Source: Phoronis australis
Taxonomy: Eukaryota; Phoronida; Phoronidae
Length of the DNA: 64,000 nt
Assembly: GCA_002633005.1 (NCBI GenBank)
Contig: NMRA01000223.1
Coordinates: forward strand, 282,237 to 346,236
Direction: 5' to 3'
Shown here: piece by piece, positions 1-12,485 of the stretch
Layout: every line of letters starts with the position of its first letter
How positions within the stretch are numbered: position 1 is the stretch's first letter
The notes under the pieces: model-generated
Told to the model about the DNA's origin: nothing
Seen by the model: only the letters and a program-made list of their open reading frames with translations
The model's database searches: none
Made by a program: the position numbers and the translations under genes

Positions 1-350
1 TGAAGAGCACACCACTGGACATTGTAAAGTGTACCTCAGCATCTCACGTAGAGAGGAACACCACTCCTACTTGTCCAGGTGTCCCGCGACGCACTGTCAA
101 TGGATGGTGACTTGAGCACACAAAGAGCTTATATCCTACCCGTAACCCCCTTGCCACACACCAGGACCTTCTATTTAGCCCCAATATCTTATTGGGTTCA
201 AATAAAACAACAAGAATAATAAATACTTTCAGTTGTATTGGGAATTTCAGGGTCACAGCTCTACAAATGAGTATTTCACAGAAGGAACCAGATGGGTTCC
301 TTAATTACAAGACATAACACACACATTTCCGACACCCAAATTGTAATTGA

Positions 351-743
351 GTATCGGCACAGGATAGCATAGTACCAAATGGGTACATAATGCCAAATGG
401 GTATTGGTTGATTGCCTACCAACTGGGTCTAGCAAAGTGGCAAATTCAATCACAAGTACCAAACGGGTACAAACTGCCAAATGGGCAAATATCATATAAA
501 GTACCAAGTGGGTACACCAAACAGCCAACTGGGCTATAAAAACCTGCAAATCAGGTTCCAGACAAGCTGAGTGAGCAGACCAGCCGGAGTGATAAAAAGA
601 AATATTATAATGAACGTGGTGTTGTGGCTCAGTATGTGCCACATGGGCAGGGTTGTTCATGGATGAACAATCCTGTCCAGCGCCAAAACCCACGTGGGGG
701 CCCTGACCCTGGTAGAGGAGCGACAGGGGGTGGGAGAAAAAGG
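351..743 (+). other. Degenerate coding-like frame with P-N-G repeats
   Basis: One reading frame is open from 351 to 743 except for a single TAA at 537-539. Its translation repeats a short motif (VPNGY, MPNGY, VPNGY, LPNGQ, VPSGY, QPTGL) and continues into a Lys/Arg/Gly-rich stretch ending in GRGATGGGRKR. The DNA shows the same repeat as CCAAATGGGTA-like words. The downstream part (600-1250) is more GC-rich than its surroundings. It could be the remains of a retroelement gag-like protein or an exon of an unknown gene. I recognise no family and see no convincing start codon. Confidence 0.3.
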
Positions 744-746
744 TAG

Positions 747-1480
747 TCACAACCAATGAGAAAGGGACCGATACCAGTCCCGGATTTGCCTCCGTATTCA
801 GTGAAGCTCACCCTCCCCCCCGCCCTCCGGGCTGCAGGCACGATGTTCGACTTGGGGCACGGCACATGAGGACAGATTGGGTACCTCACGGTGAGCTGTA
901 CCGCTCCCGCAAAGCTCGAAGCCCAGCCACACCCTGGCCGACGAGAGGCCGGAGTTGTGGTTGCTGTACATTACAAGCATCTCTACTGGCCCCATACCAC
1001 ACTCACCTAGCAGACACTGCTATGCCTTAACTACAAGGGAAATTGAACCACATAACGGTGGAAGCACAAACCTACCTGGAGGACCTGCAGTGGTTCCCAC
1101 CCGAACAACACATGGTACAGGACCGCCCAACGCTCCCGGCCGGGCTTTCCCCGGGTCCAAGCCGCCCCCAAAGGCCAACTAACCCTCACTCATATCGCGG
1201 CAAATCCTGGCGAAATTCAGCCGGTTTAGGGCACACTTTAGTACCCCAAGTTTGAGCCCCCAATTATTACGAATCTGATGCATCATGTACATGTATTAGC
1301 TAGGGTAGAGCAGCCGAAGGGAACTGACGTTCAGCTTCCTATGTGCGAAGGTGTTGGTAATGCGGTGGAACAATTAACTTGCGTACCAGAAGAGGTAAGC
1401 CTTATGTCAATGGCTCACACGGAAGGATGTGCTGTTAGGGAAACTCGCGGCAATATTGTACTGAGAACAGAAAGATTGTA
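747..1480. other. GC-richer stretch without a supported gene
   Basis: Short open frames occur on both strands (for example 1278-1481 on the plus strand) but none matches a family I recognise and none has clear splice sites. It may be a continuation of the decayed element to the left. Confidence 0.3.
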
Positions 1481-1720
1481 GATTTCTTTTTATAAAACAT
1501 TTTTATTTATTTTTTTAAACATTTTTATTTATTTTTTTTAAATATTTTCATTTGTGTGTGTTTTTTAAATATTTTATGTAGTTTTTAAAATATCTTTTAA
1601 TATTTTTTTTTCAAATATTATTTATTTTTTATTTAGTTTTTATATTTGTTATTTATTTATTTTTTTAAATAGTTTTATTTGTTTTTATTTTTTATTTATT
1701 TTTATATAAGTTATGAAAGA
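1481..1720. repeat. T-rich low-complexity tract
   Basis: About 240 bases consist almost entirely of T and A in TTTTATTTATT-like words. It is simple-sequence DNA with no coding potential. Confidence 0.85.
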
Positions 1721-3647
1721 AGTAATGGTTCAGGAAAGGTAAAGCACCATCAGCATGGGAGATGCCATTTCATATAAAGATTATGAAGATATCTAAAATC
1801 ATTATTCAAACAGTCCTATTTATTTGCTGATGCTATTGAGATCAAAACCTACAGTTTGATAAATATCATTAATTAAAACCACGTATCAAGCTATCTGCCA
1901 CAGACAGACCTTCATACGGAAACTGGCATGTCTACTATATGTCTAAGAAAAATAAGACATCTATAAAAATCCTACAGAACACAACTATACAAGAGAACAG
2001 AGCAGCAACAGGCTCTCAGGAATAATGATACCCAAGTCGTATAAAATAGACACCAGGTACATAAATCAGGAAGCAACTTGGGTTACAAAATATGATTGGC
2101 AGTAAAAAGGCCTAGCACCCTATCAATGTATTCAAGGAATATCCTAGAGCTAAGCAAAAGGACAAATAACATTTGTGCTGTCGATGTCAGGAAAATATGT
2201 GCACAACTAGTCAGTAAATGCAATTAAGCCTAGGGTTCTGGTATCATGAAAGTTTAGTCTAAAAATTTCCATTGCTGGCACGAGGTTATCAGCACTACGC
2301 AACAAGTTTTTATATAATTACATAACAGTGAAACCACAGGCTGGCACATTACCATGAAATCTGGGTCAATGAGCACTGCAACTGAATTTGGGCTAGTGTG
2401 ATCCCAGTGTGCTTTGGTGACGGAATTTTAGGAAGTAGGTTCGGCACATTTGCGTAGAATATAGGTTAACAAAATGAAAGGTTGGGCTGCTTGGCAGACT
2501 GTGCACTGTAGAAAACACCAGCAAAAGGTCAACTCACTGCTAGTTTCCCTATGTGCACGCTGCGTGGTACGTTCGGATAATCACAGTAGGGAAAAAGCGC
2601 AAAACCGACCCAAAGACGGAAAACCACGCACTTACGCAAGACCTTACTGTCATGTGATTTCGGAGTGCTATTTAGCTAATGGTGAAGAGAAATTGAGATA
2701 TGTGTTTTGTTTCGACTTGACTTTGTAATCAGTTAAGCTGTAGTAAGATTTGCCGAAAATAAAGCTGCAACCAAAGTTTCCAGTATACATTCACGCCTGT
2801 CTTTACTTGCAGCGACATCAAAATACTGGAGTAACCAATTCCAAATGCATGCATAGCTGGGGGAAGCCATGGTCATGTAACCAGTTTGGTGGCATTCCAC
2901 CACCTGTCTGTTGACACATGCATTTTCTGGGATCGGTTTCATTAACTTGACTAAAATAAAGAAATTCCCTCTTACGCTCCAATTTAAAAATGTTGTAGTC
3001 AAAGAGTTATGACCTCATGACAGTCGAAAAGTAATTCAATTAAAAACTCAGTAACTAGCAGTGATGTGTATATTCTCAATCTCATACACATTTGCTCATT
3101 TGAAATCGTTGCGTGGATACGTCTGCGTTACGGAAACACTCTTGTCTGGCTATCCGTGACGCTGGCCGTAAAAAGTTTATAAAAAAGTCGATGTAATATA
3201 TTTTATACCTATATCAAAATCAATGTTTGTTTCACCACACCTACAATATTTTCACGTGTATGAAAAACTAAATGTATAAAAGAATTACTCACCTAAACAT
3301 GTAAGGCTTCCTCTCTAACAACGCAGACTTGGGTAACTTTTAGGGACAACATTATCCTGTATTGAAAACAGTTTGTACGTCTGGCGGTGCCAAATATCTT
3401 GAGGAAGCAATCGTATCTTTCGAATGAGAATTCCACAGACGCCCCCAAATTGGTAATGTTTAAGACGAGCATTTCTATTTTGGTTATTTTTCATGAGGGG
3501 ACAACTATTGTCTTCTTGTGTGCTATCTGAGTGTCACCGGTTACTTGGAGATATTATTGGGATTAAGTGCTGTGACAATTTCCTTGTCTTTGTGCTTGCG
3601 TTTTCATTTGATCAATTAATTGATGAAGTTAACAATCTGTCACGCAG
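1721..3647. other. Intergenic or intronic DNA, no supported gene
   Basis: No conserved domain, RNA gene or clear mobile element was seen. An 84-codon frame at 2474-2728 (+) contains several Cys and His but matches nothing I recognise. This may be the intron upstream of the kringle exon. Confidence 0.4.
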
Positions 3648-3920
3648 AACCATGCACACAGCACGGGATTGGAAAGGACTATCTTGGATCTAAATCGACT
3701 ACTTACAAAGGGGAACGTTGTATGAGCTGGTCACACCCAGATGTGGTCAGAAAACTTCATGAGACAAGCATAGGTGAAGATGGATTTAACCGCATGACCA
3801 TGATAGAGAAGAGGTCAAATCTCTGTCGAAATCCAGACTCCAGACCAAACGGCCCTTGGTGCTACATCGACGGCCGATTCCCAAATTGGGACTACTGCGA
3901 AATTGAGAGGTGTAACAATG
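3648..3920 (+). CDS. Kringle domain exon of an unidentified protein
   Basis: The exon encodes a complete kringle, a disulfide-bonded module of extracellular proteins such as plasma proteases and receptors. All six cysteines are present: CTQHGIGKDYLG at the start, GERCMSW, SNLCRNPD, GPWCY, and DYCEIERC at the end. The CRNPD and PWCY motifs are diagnostic. The acceptor is CACGCAG before 3648 and the donor is GTAAGT at 3921. Both introns fall after the first base of a codon, so this 273-base exon is a symmetrical 1-1 module, as is typical of shuffled kringles. The usual Pro-His after the second cysteine is altered (SWSHPDVV). No other exon of the host protein could be identified nearby, so the parent gene is unknown. 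Confidence 0.85.
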
Positions 3921-5779
3921 GTAAGTTTCAATTGCACGACACAATTGACCAATTCTATTAGTATTGACCTACCTCCCCATAAAACACTTTGTGGAATACC
4001 CCTCAAAATATATAATAGACGCGGAAATCTCCTTCATATATAATTGATTATCCCATAAGGGTTGAACCTGTCGCGAGAAATACGGCCATATAATAAGGTT
4101 TTCCGTATTCACATCCCGCACTACCTCTTACATGTAAAGTTTAAAATGTAGGCCAATGTCGACTCGGCGTCGTTAGCCGGTTCGATCACCAAACTTTCGG
4201 AAAATAGTTTAAGAGTCACTGCCGGCAAGAAAAAGTCAGTCAGATGCGGGAATATGACATGTCACGGATTTTTTTGAAATATAGCTTAGTTTTAGTCTTA
4301 GGCGGAATGGTCAACGCTTAAAATAATTTTATTTAAAATATCTAACTTCTTCACAGAAAACTGCCCCTCGAAATTGTTGGTTAGTTTATGGCTTCGGAAA
4401 CCGTCAAATTTTAGCATTTTTGTTGCATCACTGTGCAAAAAAACGACAAATTAACAGAAACTAAGAATGACATACTGAATAAACACTTCTGTCTACATGA
4501 AAATGTAAAATTAATAGTTGAAACTTAGTCGCAAATTAGCTATTTCTGTTACTTATTCAACCCACCTGAGTCAAGCTGTGTTACTGGTGGACATGCCCTT
4601 TACTCGATCGATATTTCTTTTACCGCACAAAAACACTCAGAAAAGTAACATGCTACATGTGAAAGCTGAGCCTTTGTAGAGTACATATCTATTAAAAAAA
4701 GTCGTGCACAGCGACCTGTGTGTATTGCATGCTTTGATTGAAACCACCCACTTTGCTGATATCGGTCGTCCTGTTCGCCATTTCTGTCACACTCTCATTA
4801 ACAAACCAACAAAGTTCTAAAGATTGTTGAGTAACAAAAAACGATGTCAACAAGATCGTTAAGATTATTCAAAGCTTGAAATCTGAATTACATTAAAATT
4901 CTTGCGGCTAGTGTTAAAATTTCACAATTAAATATGTATTACGGCCTGAAAAGGATGGCCATTGTAGGTCCTGTAATGTCTGCGTTACGTCTAGTAACGT
5001 TAAGTGGTTCCGAAAAAAACAGGAACCTGTATAAACACGAGGCAAGCCAAAATCATAACTTGATTGAATGGTTATTGCTAAATATACCTTTTAAGTACCT
5101 AAGACCCATGTTGAGCACTGATCTTGTAAAGGTGAAAATCTTCCGGGTAGCAATTTTTCTGCTGCTCATCAGATGGCGCACGGGTTTACCGAGTCGGAAA
5201 AATGAACCTTCTGCTGAACAAGTTGTAATCATTACGCAGTGCCAAGTAAATATTTTAGAGTGCTCCCAGGCGTGTAACTTTGAGAAATCCTACATTTTTG
5301 GCTAACTATCTAATGCACGGAAAACATATATTGGCTATTGCTATTTCTATAGGAGTGTTTTTGGCCAACCTCTACTCAACAGTTCTTGAATCAACGTTTC
5401 AGCCAGTTGTATTTAAAATTATCACCGGGTCTTCCATTTTAGTAATGACAATTGCAAAGTAAAGGACTGAAACGTAGATTCGATGGGGTGAGAATGGACC
5501 AGAAGATTCCAACCGTGATTATAGAACATGCCTAACACAATATGAATTCGATATGTACATAAAAATACTACATAGGGCTAGGAATGCCATTGGTTAATCT
5601 GGGCATCAGATGTAAACCACTAGCAGAGATCCAGAATTTCAAAAGGGGCAATTGCAATGGTGGTATGAATTTAAAGTACAGACATACTACAAAAATGTCA
5701 AATTATTTTACGTAAGGTATCGTTGAAACCAAAATCTACAACACACAGCATTTTTTGTCAACACCATACAAAAACAGGA
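3921..5779. other. No supported gene
   Basis: This is AT-rich sequence downstream of the kringle exon. A 123-codon frame at 4934-5305 (+) and a hydrophobic 60-codon frame at 5280-5462 (+) overlap in different phases and match no known family. They are not called as genes. Confidence 0.35.
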
Positions 5780-6365
5780 AAAACGGAAAGTGCTCTGGCA
5801 GTATGCTTCCAGGGATGTTAATAATATGTAATATATAAAAAAAACTTCTAGGTGGAGCAGCATACATTATATTCGTCTGAAACAAGACAATCGCTGTCAC
5901 ATTAATGCCAAATTTCATACATCAAGATACTTGGTTGATACAGAACCGCTAGAGGAGGCCACAGCACTCACACATGTCCCAAATTTATGCCGGGCATACT
6001 CTCCTCAATAATGTAACACATACATTAATTTGCACCCAGATTCATCAACAGAACTTTGTAAATTTTGCGGCGCAGATGTACAAACAAATTGCCACTCTGG
6101 GGGTCTCGGTGATTGCACCCATCAGATAACCTGTCAGTCGTGATCATATCAACAGGAACACATAACCAAAATTTCACAGAGCTACCTTCCAAGCAATTTC
6201 AAGGACAGAGAGGCTGCTGCCAGAAAAAAAATAATCCTTAGTGGCATAGAATATTTTAAATCCAGCCGAAAAACCAGTTTGTTCTCGTTTCCTCAACAGA
6301 AACAAAGATACCATATTGCACGAAAATACATCAAGAATCTTGGTAGATATAGAGGCATACATCAA
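5780..6365. repeat. Tandem repeat, ~410 bp period, about 1.4 copies
   Basis: Segments around 5820-5945 and 6225-6360 align at a spacing of about 410 bases. Shared landmarks are a run of A followed by TTCTAGGTGG or TCCTTAGTGG, then GTCTGAAACAAG or AGCCGAAAAACC, then ATACATCAAGATACTTGG or ATACATCAAGAATCTTGG. The layout resembles the ~432 bp repeats at 21.2-22.3 kb. Confidence 0.5.
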
Positions 6366-6387
6366 GAAAACTTAAATTGCTATTAAG

Positions 6388-6543
6388 CAGTGTTGTAGTG
6401 GCGCGTAGGCACAGGTAGGCGCAACCAACCACCTTTTGGAATTTGAACGTAGTGCCTAAGCACGATAAGTTACGTTCAGTGCTCAAGGTGATACGCTTGT
6501 CTTTCGGCGCCTACTTGTCTGTAATTTTACCCCTACAGCACTG
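6388..6543 (+). mobile_element. hAT-type MITE, copy 1
   Basis: This short element begins CAGTGTTGTAGTGG and ends CCCCTACAGCACTG, giving imperfect terminal inverted repeats. The flanks CTATTAAG and CCATTAAA match at 6 of 8 positions and look like a decayed 8 bp target duplication. The reverse complement of the interior aligns with the element at 12366-12485 (shared GTATCACCTTGAGCAC and GGTGGTTGG). It has no coding capacity. Confidence 0.75.
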
Positions 6544-6551
6544 CCATTAAA

Positions 6552-8095
6552 GGGTACCATAGGGGATCGTCTATTCAACAGTCAGTGTCAGTCATGCTCA
6601 TCTCAATGACAACGTTTCTGTACAGATTACACAGGTACGCCAGGAAGTTGGGAAACGTGGCTGTCTCCATACCTGAAACTAATGTGCGAAATTTGATGAA
6701 AATCACTCGAGGAACTTACTAAATAAATAGACTAACATGAAGAAGTAAAGTTGCTACTAGGGGCCCAGTGGTAGTCAAATACATCCCAAAACTCTCTTAT
6801 GTCATCTCATTTGCAAAATTTCACATTCACCAAGGATTTGGAGATGCAGCAGTAGATGCCAGACAAAAAGACCAGGATGACAGCATAATGGGCCTACACA
6901 CGCATGCTTGCAAACAGTCATACAGAACAAGGCAAAAGTAATCAGACACTAAGAATCTTTTTCCCACTTGATGGCTAGTCCTGTTAAAGTCACTATTTCC
7001 TTTACTTTCGCCTGCTTAGATCACAAATTTAGCTTTGCCAATCGAAAGATATCACTAAANTACAGAATGTCTTAGCCACCATACTAACTTTCCTGTATCC
7101 CTTCATTTTCAGGAAGACCACATTGACCACGAATTCTACTTTTGCCCCAGCTGCCATGGCAAGGAATTCCGGGTTATTTTGTCAGGATACGTTTGGCTTG
7201 TACTGTATATTAGTGTACCTGTATACAGATAACCTGGAAATGACAGTTAAGGGGACACTTGGCGTGAGAAGTGATTTCACAAAAAATATCTAGCAACATT
7301 ACTTCATAGCAATAGACACACGATAAGGTGCACAACAAGAATACAGTAACAGTGATTATTACGATCTACATGGACACTGCTCAAGATATTCAAACAGCAG
7401 TTCTATGATTGTGTCATGCAGTTCTAGTTTGTTGTGAACACCTCATTGGATCGCTTTTTTGATCAGGTTTCATGCCTTCGTTGAACGCATGTCAAAACAT
7501 CTTTACGTTTTCAGTCATTATTTCAGACCCTTATGCTGACTTCAGAGCCTACCCCATTGTGCTGTATGACACTCCTGCTGTTTGGGTACTAGCTGCTTGC
7601 ATTTTTACACCTGCAAATGTAAAACTCAATAAGATAGTACATGTTACCTACTCCATTGGCAGGCTACCAGAACAACAATTGTCAAACACTCGTGAACATC
7701 ACTCANAACAAGATTAATTTGTTCTGAACCTCGGTTCTCTCAACTATTTCTGTCGCTATCCCGAGTCATTCGAAGTCGACGTAGCCGTGTACTTGTCTAC
7801 ATTACATAATAATATACAACTTGCTACAGCCTCGTGAGTTGTGTTCAATTTTAAACCTGCAATCGAGTCTTAGTGATTCATGAATTCGTCAAGCTTGGTT
7901 GTAAACGTTTCCTCTTCTGGGAGATTATGTACCACTCGGAAGTGCACGATATCAGTTGCTGACGAAAAATAAGCTTCCTGCGTGACACTGTGATGTTCAA
8001 TTTCCAGGCCCCGGGACTGCATGGGTTTGCAATTATAGAGCTCTGAACCTAGTGCATGGGGTAGAAACGATTCCTTGGCTGCATCTCTAAATTAT
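6552..8095. other. No supported gene; two assembly N's
   Basis: Single N's at 7060 and 7706 mark ambiguous bases or gaps. The 81-codon frame at 7472-7717 (+) crosses the second N and matches no family I know. No RNA gene or mobile element was recognised. Confidence 0.35.
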
Positions 8096-8438
8096 ATTGG
8101 CGGATCGAGGATACCATAAGGGGGGGGAAACATTTTGTCTTGGGCAAGTGTGGTTTATGATTGAATGCGAGGAGCCAGCCCGAAAAATTGGGTTGCTCGA
8201 ATTTCTGGTCCTCGCACTACAAAGCTAACAGTGGACTAAAAAAACAAAAAAAATGAGAAGGCGTTTATGCAGGTCCCCTGATACGATCGGGTCCGAGCCC
8301 CCCCCCCCCGCAGCCACATGTTAAGTACCGAGATTAATTAGTGGACTCAATATTTCCTCGCGCCCTTGCCGTTTTGCTTCTTTTGCGGCAGCCAAGGGGG
8401 GGGGCAGTCCCCCAGTCCCCCCCCCTAAATCCACCTAT
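8096..8438. mobile_element. Possible hAT-like MITE with G/C-run ends
   Basis: The left end reads TTGGCGGATCGAGG followed by a G run. The right end, read in reverse complement, is TAGGTGGATTTAGG followed by a G run. These resemble the TGGCGGATC ends of the transposon at 30333-31832. No clear target duplication is visible, so the limits are approximate. Confidence 0.45.
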
Positions 8439-8654
8439 GCATTAATCCAAAACCCAATCCTAAACCAGTAGATGATTTCCAATCTGATAGTCATACAGTG
8501 ATTGTCTTTGTACTTGTTGGCAAATAAATCCTACAACAATACAAACAAAAGTTATAAAAATTGTTCTCATTACGGTGAATGTTGTCACTGAATTACTCTT
8601 ACTTTAGGGTCGAATGAGTCGCATGAATAAAAGAAGGAATTGAGAGACCTAATG

Positions 8655-9592
8655 TTGGATGTCGCCAAGCAAGACCCCCACGTCTAGAATTTAGGCTACC
8701 AGAGGTCACTTCACTGGATCATTACCCAGCACCATCAGAAGATCCATCATGGTGCCCGTGTCACAGGTGTCAAGAAATGCCAACCAGAAATAAAAGTGTG
8801 CTGTGGGAGGCAATTGCTAACTGCGTTTCATTATTACCTGTAAGTATTCACTAAACCGTTGTCTAAAAATTCAATCACTACAAAGTTTTTAGTATTGACT
8901 ACAGACTACATATATCAGTGGGAAACATTTTACAAAATTGTTTAGTACTTTTTTGGTCTGCTCTTTTTCATTTTTAAGGTGATTCATATTAATGTCGCCA
9001 GGACCTCAAAGACTCCTATAGCTACTTTAGTTTTGAGTCTTCAATTGGTTTAAACAGATATACAGCCACACAATTCAAATCACTTTTTGAAGAAAAACAA
9101 ATCTTTGCCCAAGAACTCAAATCAAATCTCAGTAGCAAATCCCATCCAAAACCAACCAAATGTCAATTTACAAAAGTATTGGTGAGTTCAGTCTGCAATA
9201 ATGAAAATAATTCTATACGTTTTGATTGTCCAATATAGGATGTCAACCCCAATCAACCAGTTGTTGTTGTATATAATTCATTTGCAAGAGACAAATGTTC
9301 CTTATCAAATCTACAGTAATGCGAAACCGCACGATAATATATTTTACCAATGCTTTCAGGATTTCCAAGTGCTTTGCCTGGAGAAGGTGTACTTGCCTTA
9401 GACGAGCTGCAACGAAATGTGATGACACTGAAGCCAGAGACTGATTAGAATGCGTCTAACTGACATCAGGCATACAGAAACTTTATCTTGGGGCAACATG
9501 GACATCTTGGGAGACATGTGGACACAGTTGCACAGTTGTATTTGGACAAAAATATTCACAGACTTTATTGGGACATACAGGCTACACAACAA
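8655..9592 (+). pseudogene. Decayed P2X7 C-terminal-domain-like gene
   Basis: The frame around 8660-8836 encodes WCPCHRCQEMPT preceded by an acidic/proline stretch. This resembles the Cys-rich WCxCxxCxxMPT signature found in P2X7-receptor C-terminal-like proteins, which are abundant and often transposon-associated in marine invertebrates. It ends at a good donor, CT|GTAAGT. A second degenerate block at 9355-9592 contains DFQVLCLEKVYL, then, in another frame, HQAYRNFILGQHGHLG, resembling the AYRQFxxWxHGxLG region of the same domain. In-frame stops and frame changes interrupt the second block, and the usual CC pair after the first motif is missing. The assignment comes from remembered family motifs, not a search. 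Confidence 0.55.
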
Positions 9593-9599
9593 TTGTAGC

Positions 9600-11013
9600 T
9601 GAGCACTGAAACCTGCTTGTGCACAATTGTTACTTTGTGAGATGAAAGCACAAGTGTCAGAGTGAACTTTTTATTTCTTAGTCTAGTATAAAAAGTCCAT
9701 TTGGATTTGCAACAAGAACCTAGAGCATTCTTAAATTAGTTACCATCATGTAGAGCAACGACCCCAATTTCGAAAAACCAGTAATGGATTAACTTTTCAA
9801 AATAATGTAAAATACTAAAATCGACTTCCCACCTAGTTCTCTGCAACAAATTAATGCTCTGTAACCATCGAAAACCCTCAAAACTTGGAGGAAATTTTTC
9901 AAAGTCTGCTAAACAGTAAAAGCATAACGTATGCTTTTAGCAAATTGCATGCAACTCTGGGAAAGGCCACCGACCAAGGAACATAATGTCTAATTTGTGA
10001 GATAGGGGTATGAGTTTTTAGTTGATTCCTGCTTTTGTCTTTCCTGATTAACACCAATGATGCATTAGCAGGTGACAGAGAGATGATTGGTCAAAATTAA
10101 CAAAACAAGATATCCTTTCAACAGACATAGTCTCCTGGTTGTTTGGCCATGGCCCATAATCAGAAGTTGCAACATTTTCTGATTTAAAGTTCCAGATAGC
10201 TTTTGCAATGACCAATCGCGAGTAATCTGCTACTCATGTAACACACCTTACTTACAAGCACAACCTATAACCCAACAGCATAGCCATTCAAAGTATATAC
10301 TGTAATGTTCAACACCATCACTATCAAATTTAAGATTTCTAAATGCAGGTTTTAATATGAATGTGAATTGCCTAAGCAGTAAAACATCACTAAAAACATA
10401 ATTTTACGTAACAGAGAAGACAAACCACTGACTACACATTTGGCTGAGAAAATAGTTAAGAATCAATACAACTATCCAATGGTAATACAAGTTAAACTGT
10501 TATTACCAGTTGTATCTTACTCACCATGTAGAAAGTGTTTCTGTAAACCAAACGCTCCTTAAAGAAATTGTTTGCACAAAGTTAAGGTTCAGGGCTTGGA
10601 ATGATCAATGACAGGTGATGTATCATTCCACAAATTAATACTAGGGTCTGTGATAGAGATTTTTGGTATAGAAGTCAAAATAATGATAAAAAAGAGACAT
10701 AAAGAGGAAATTGGAAATACAATAAGAGGAAATCGAAACCAAAAGAGAGTAAATCCTCTTAAAAGAGGAAAATTACAAGCCTTGACAGTTTCCAAATTGA
10801 CACTACACAAACTGCCCATGGCAGAGTTTGAAGGTCGATGGCCTGACTGAACATGTTAACTTCTGCATAACTGGATGTATCATGACTATAAACCAAACTG
10901 TAGTACCAGATGATCCTCTGCAACAAACTAGGGCACATGACTGAATAACACTCAGTTGCCATATCATCTTAAATAACCTCTGTCAGGCAGCTTCTTTGAC
11001 GCATTGACTTCTA
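9600..11013. other. No supported gene
   Basis: AT-rich sequence. Short opposing frames near 10.6-10.9 kb overlap each other and show no family resemblance or splice context. Confidence 0.35.
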
Positions 11014-11210
11014 CTAATGGCAATCATTCGAAGACGGCAATGTTGTCAGACAACAAGCGGGAGTCATTTTGCTTTTATGTTTGTGGAAGCAGTGCATGTC
11101 TGACATGTCTTTTAACCGGGTTTTCACAATCAGCTCGTCATAGTTCTTAGAAGCCTTCACCTGAATGGACAACCATTGCCTGCTCTTCTTGCGGAAGATA
11201 AGTTGCTCCC
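11014..11210 (-). other. Exon-like block with stop codon, unknown
   Basis: After a good acceptor (TTCTTTCTAG) the minus strand is open for about 65 codons (beginning GEQLIFRKKSRQW) and ends with a stop. The peptide is basic and matches no family I recognise. It may belong with the exon-like blocks at 12952-13109 and 13248-13436, but the reading frames do not connect. Confidence 0.25.
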
Positions 11211-12365
11211 CTAGAAAGAATAACAATTGTTTCAATGTCATTGCCAGACACGAAAATGAATGCAGCAGCATTGATTTACCCTGAAACATGAAGAGTGTGA
11301 AACATATGAAACTCTACAAACAATAAGTACATTATGCACCTCTTTCAGTGTTTTAGAAACTTTTACGAAGTCGTTTTAAACACTGGATAACATGTTTTCG
11401 TTATTCAAAATATAAAAATATACTACATATAGTTAATCAAGTGATTAGAGTTTCACACATTTCAAGAAGAGAAAACAATACAAATAACAGCATTTGTCAC
11501 AAGGTGGCTGAATTGTTCCCCACCACATATTAGCATTTAGCAGGTGGTTCATACACGATTTAAAGAATAGGGCGTTCAAAATGAGTTTTCTAATTAATGA
11601 AGGCATCCATGACCAATGACTTGACTATTTCTATGACCTTAAGTCAAATCGCTGTTATGGTGTGGAATGTTACTGTGGTCTGTAATAAAGTCTACGCCAT
11701 CTTACACCATGTCTTAACTTTCTTATTCGGCCAGGACAGTTAGCTTCCAGGGCTGTTGTTAGCTAAATAAAAAAATGGTACACTTTACTTGGGCGTTCAA
11801 AAGCTAAATAGGGCAACCTACCTAATGTGTCTAAATTTATGTCAGGTTGCGTAGTTGGACACCCTAGATGCCACCTAGATGAAGGCCTGCACCTGGGGCT
11901 GCCGCCCAGGACTGAAGGCCACCCAATGTTCAAAGCTGTGTCACTGCTATGCCTATTAGGATGTGATGGTTTTCAAGGCTTTCATAATTTTAAATGGTAA
12001 TGATTTTGAAACCAATCTTATGAAAGCCTCTCTCAACCTTTGTGAACACAAAAATAACTGATGTATTTTCATGTCTATTAGGTCAATGAAATGAAAATGC
12101 TACAGTGACCTTAGGCAACACGTAACGCATTGGTTGGTTGCTGGGTTAGATGCGGCATTCAGGGCTATGTAATTGCATATTGTGACCTTCAAAATGTGAC
12201 TAACACCTAGAGATAGTCCACCTACGCCTTTGTGTAAATACACAAAATTGCATGGGCAAATGTTTTCCAAGTAAAATCTTGATTTTCTAAATGTGACCGT
12301 GAATTCAAAGTCAAGGCTGTCATCTAAACTTCAGCACAAAATACAAACAAAACTTCCTTCTTGAG

Positions 12366-12485
12366 CAGTGCTAAGTGGTAAAATTTGTGGTAAGTAGGTG
12401 CCAAAAGCCCACCGTATCACCTTGAGCACTGTACGGTGCGGTGGTTGGCTGCGCCTACGTGCGCCTACACCCCACTACAGCACTG
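12366..12485 (-). mobile_element. hAT-type MITE, copy 2, with perfect 8 bp target duplication
   Basis: The element starts CAGTGCTAAGTGG and ends CCACTACAGCACTG. It is flanked on both sides by TTCTTGAG (12358-12365 and 12486-12493), an exact 8 bp target-site duplication as made by hAT transposases. It is the same family as 6388-6543, in the opposite orientation. The intact duplication suggests a fairly recent insertion. Confidence 0.85.

Noticed and set aside
4934-5462. Two plus-strand open frames of 123 and 60 codons, one hydrophobic
   Set aside because: They overlap in different phases and show no family motif or splice context. Chance frames in AT-rich DNA are more likely.
7472-7717. 81-codon plus-strand frame
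   Set aside because: It crosses an N and shows no recognisable domain.
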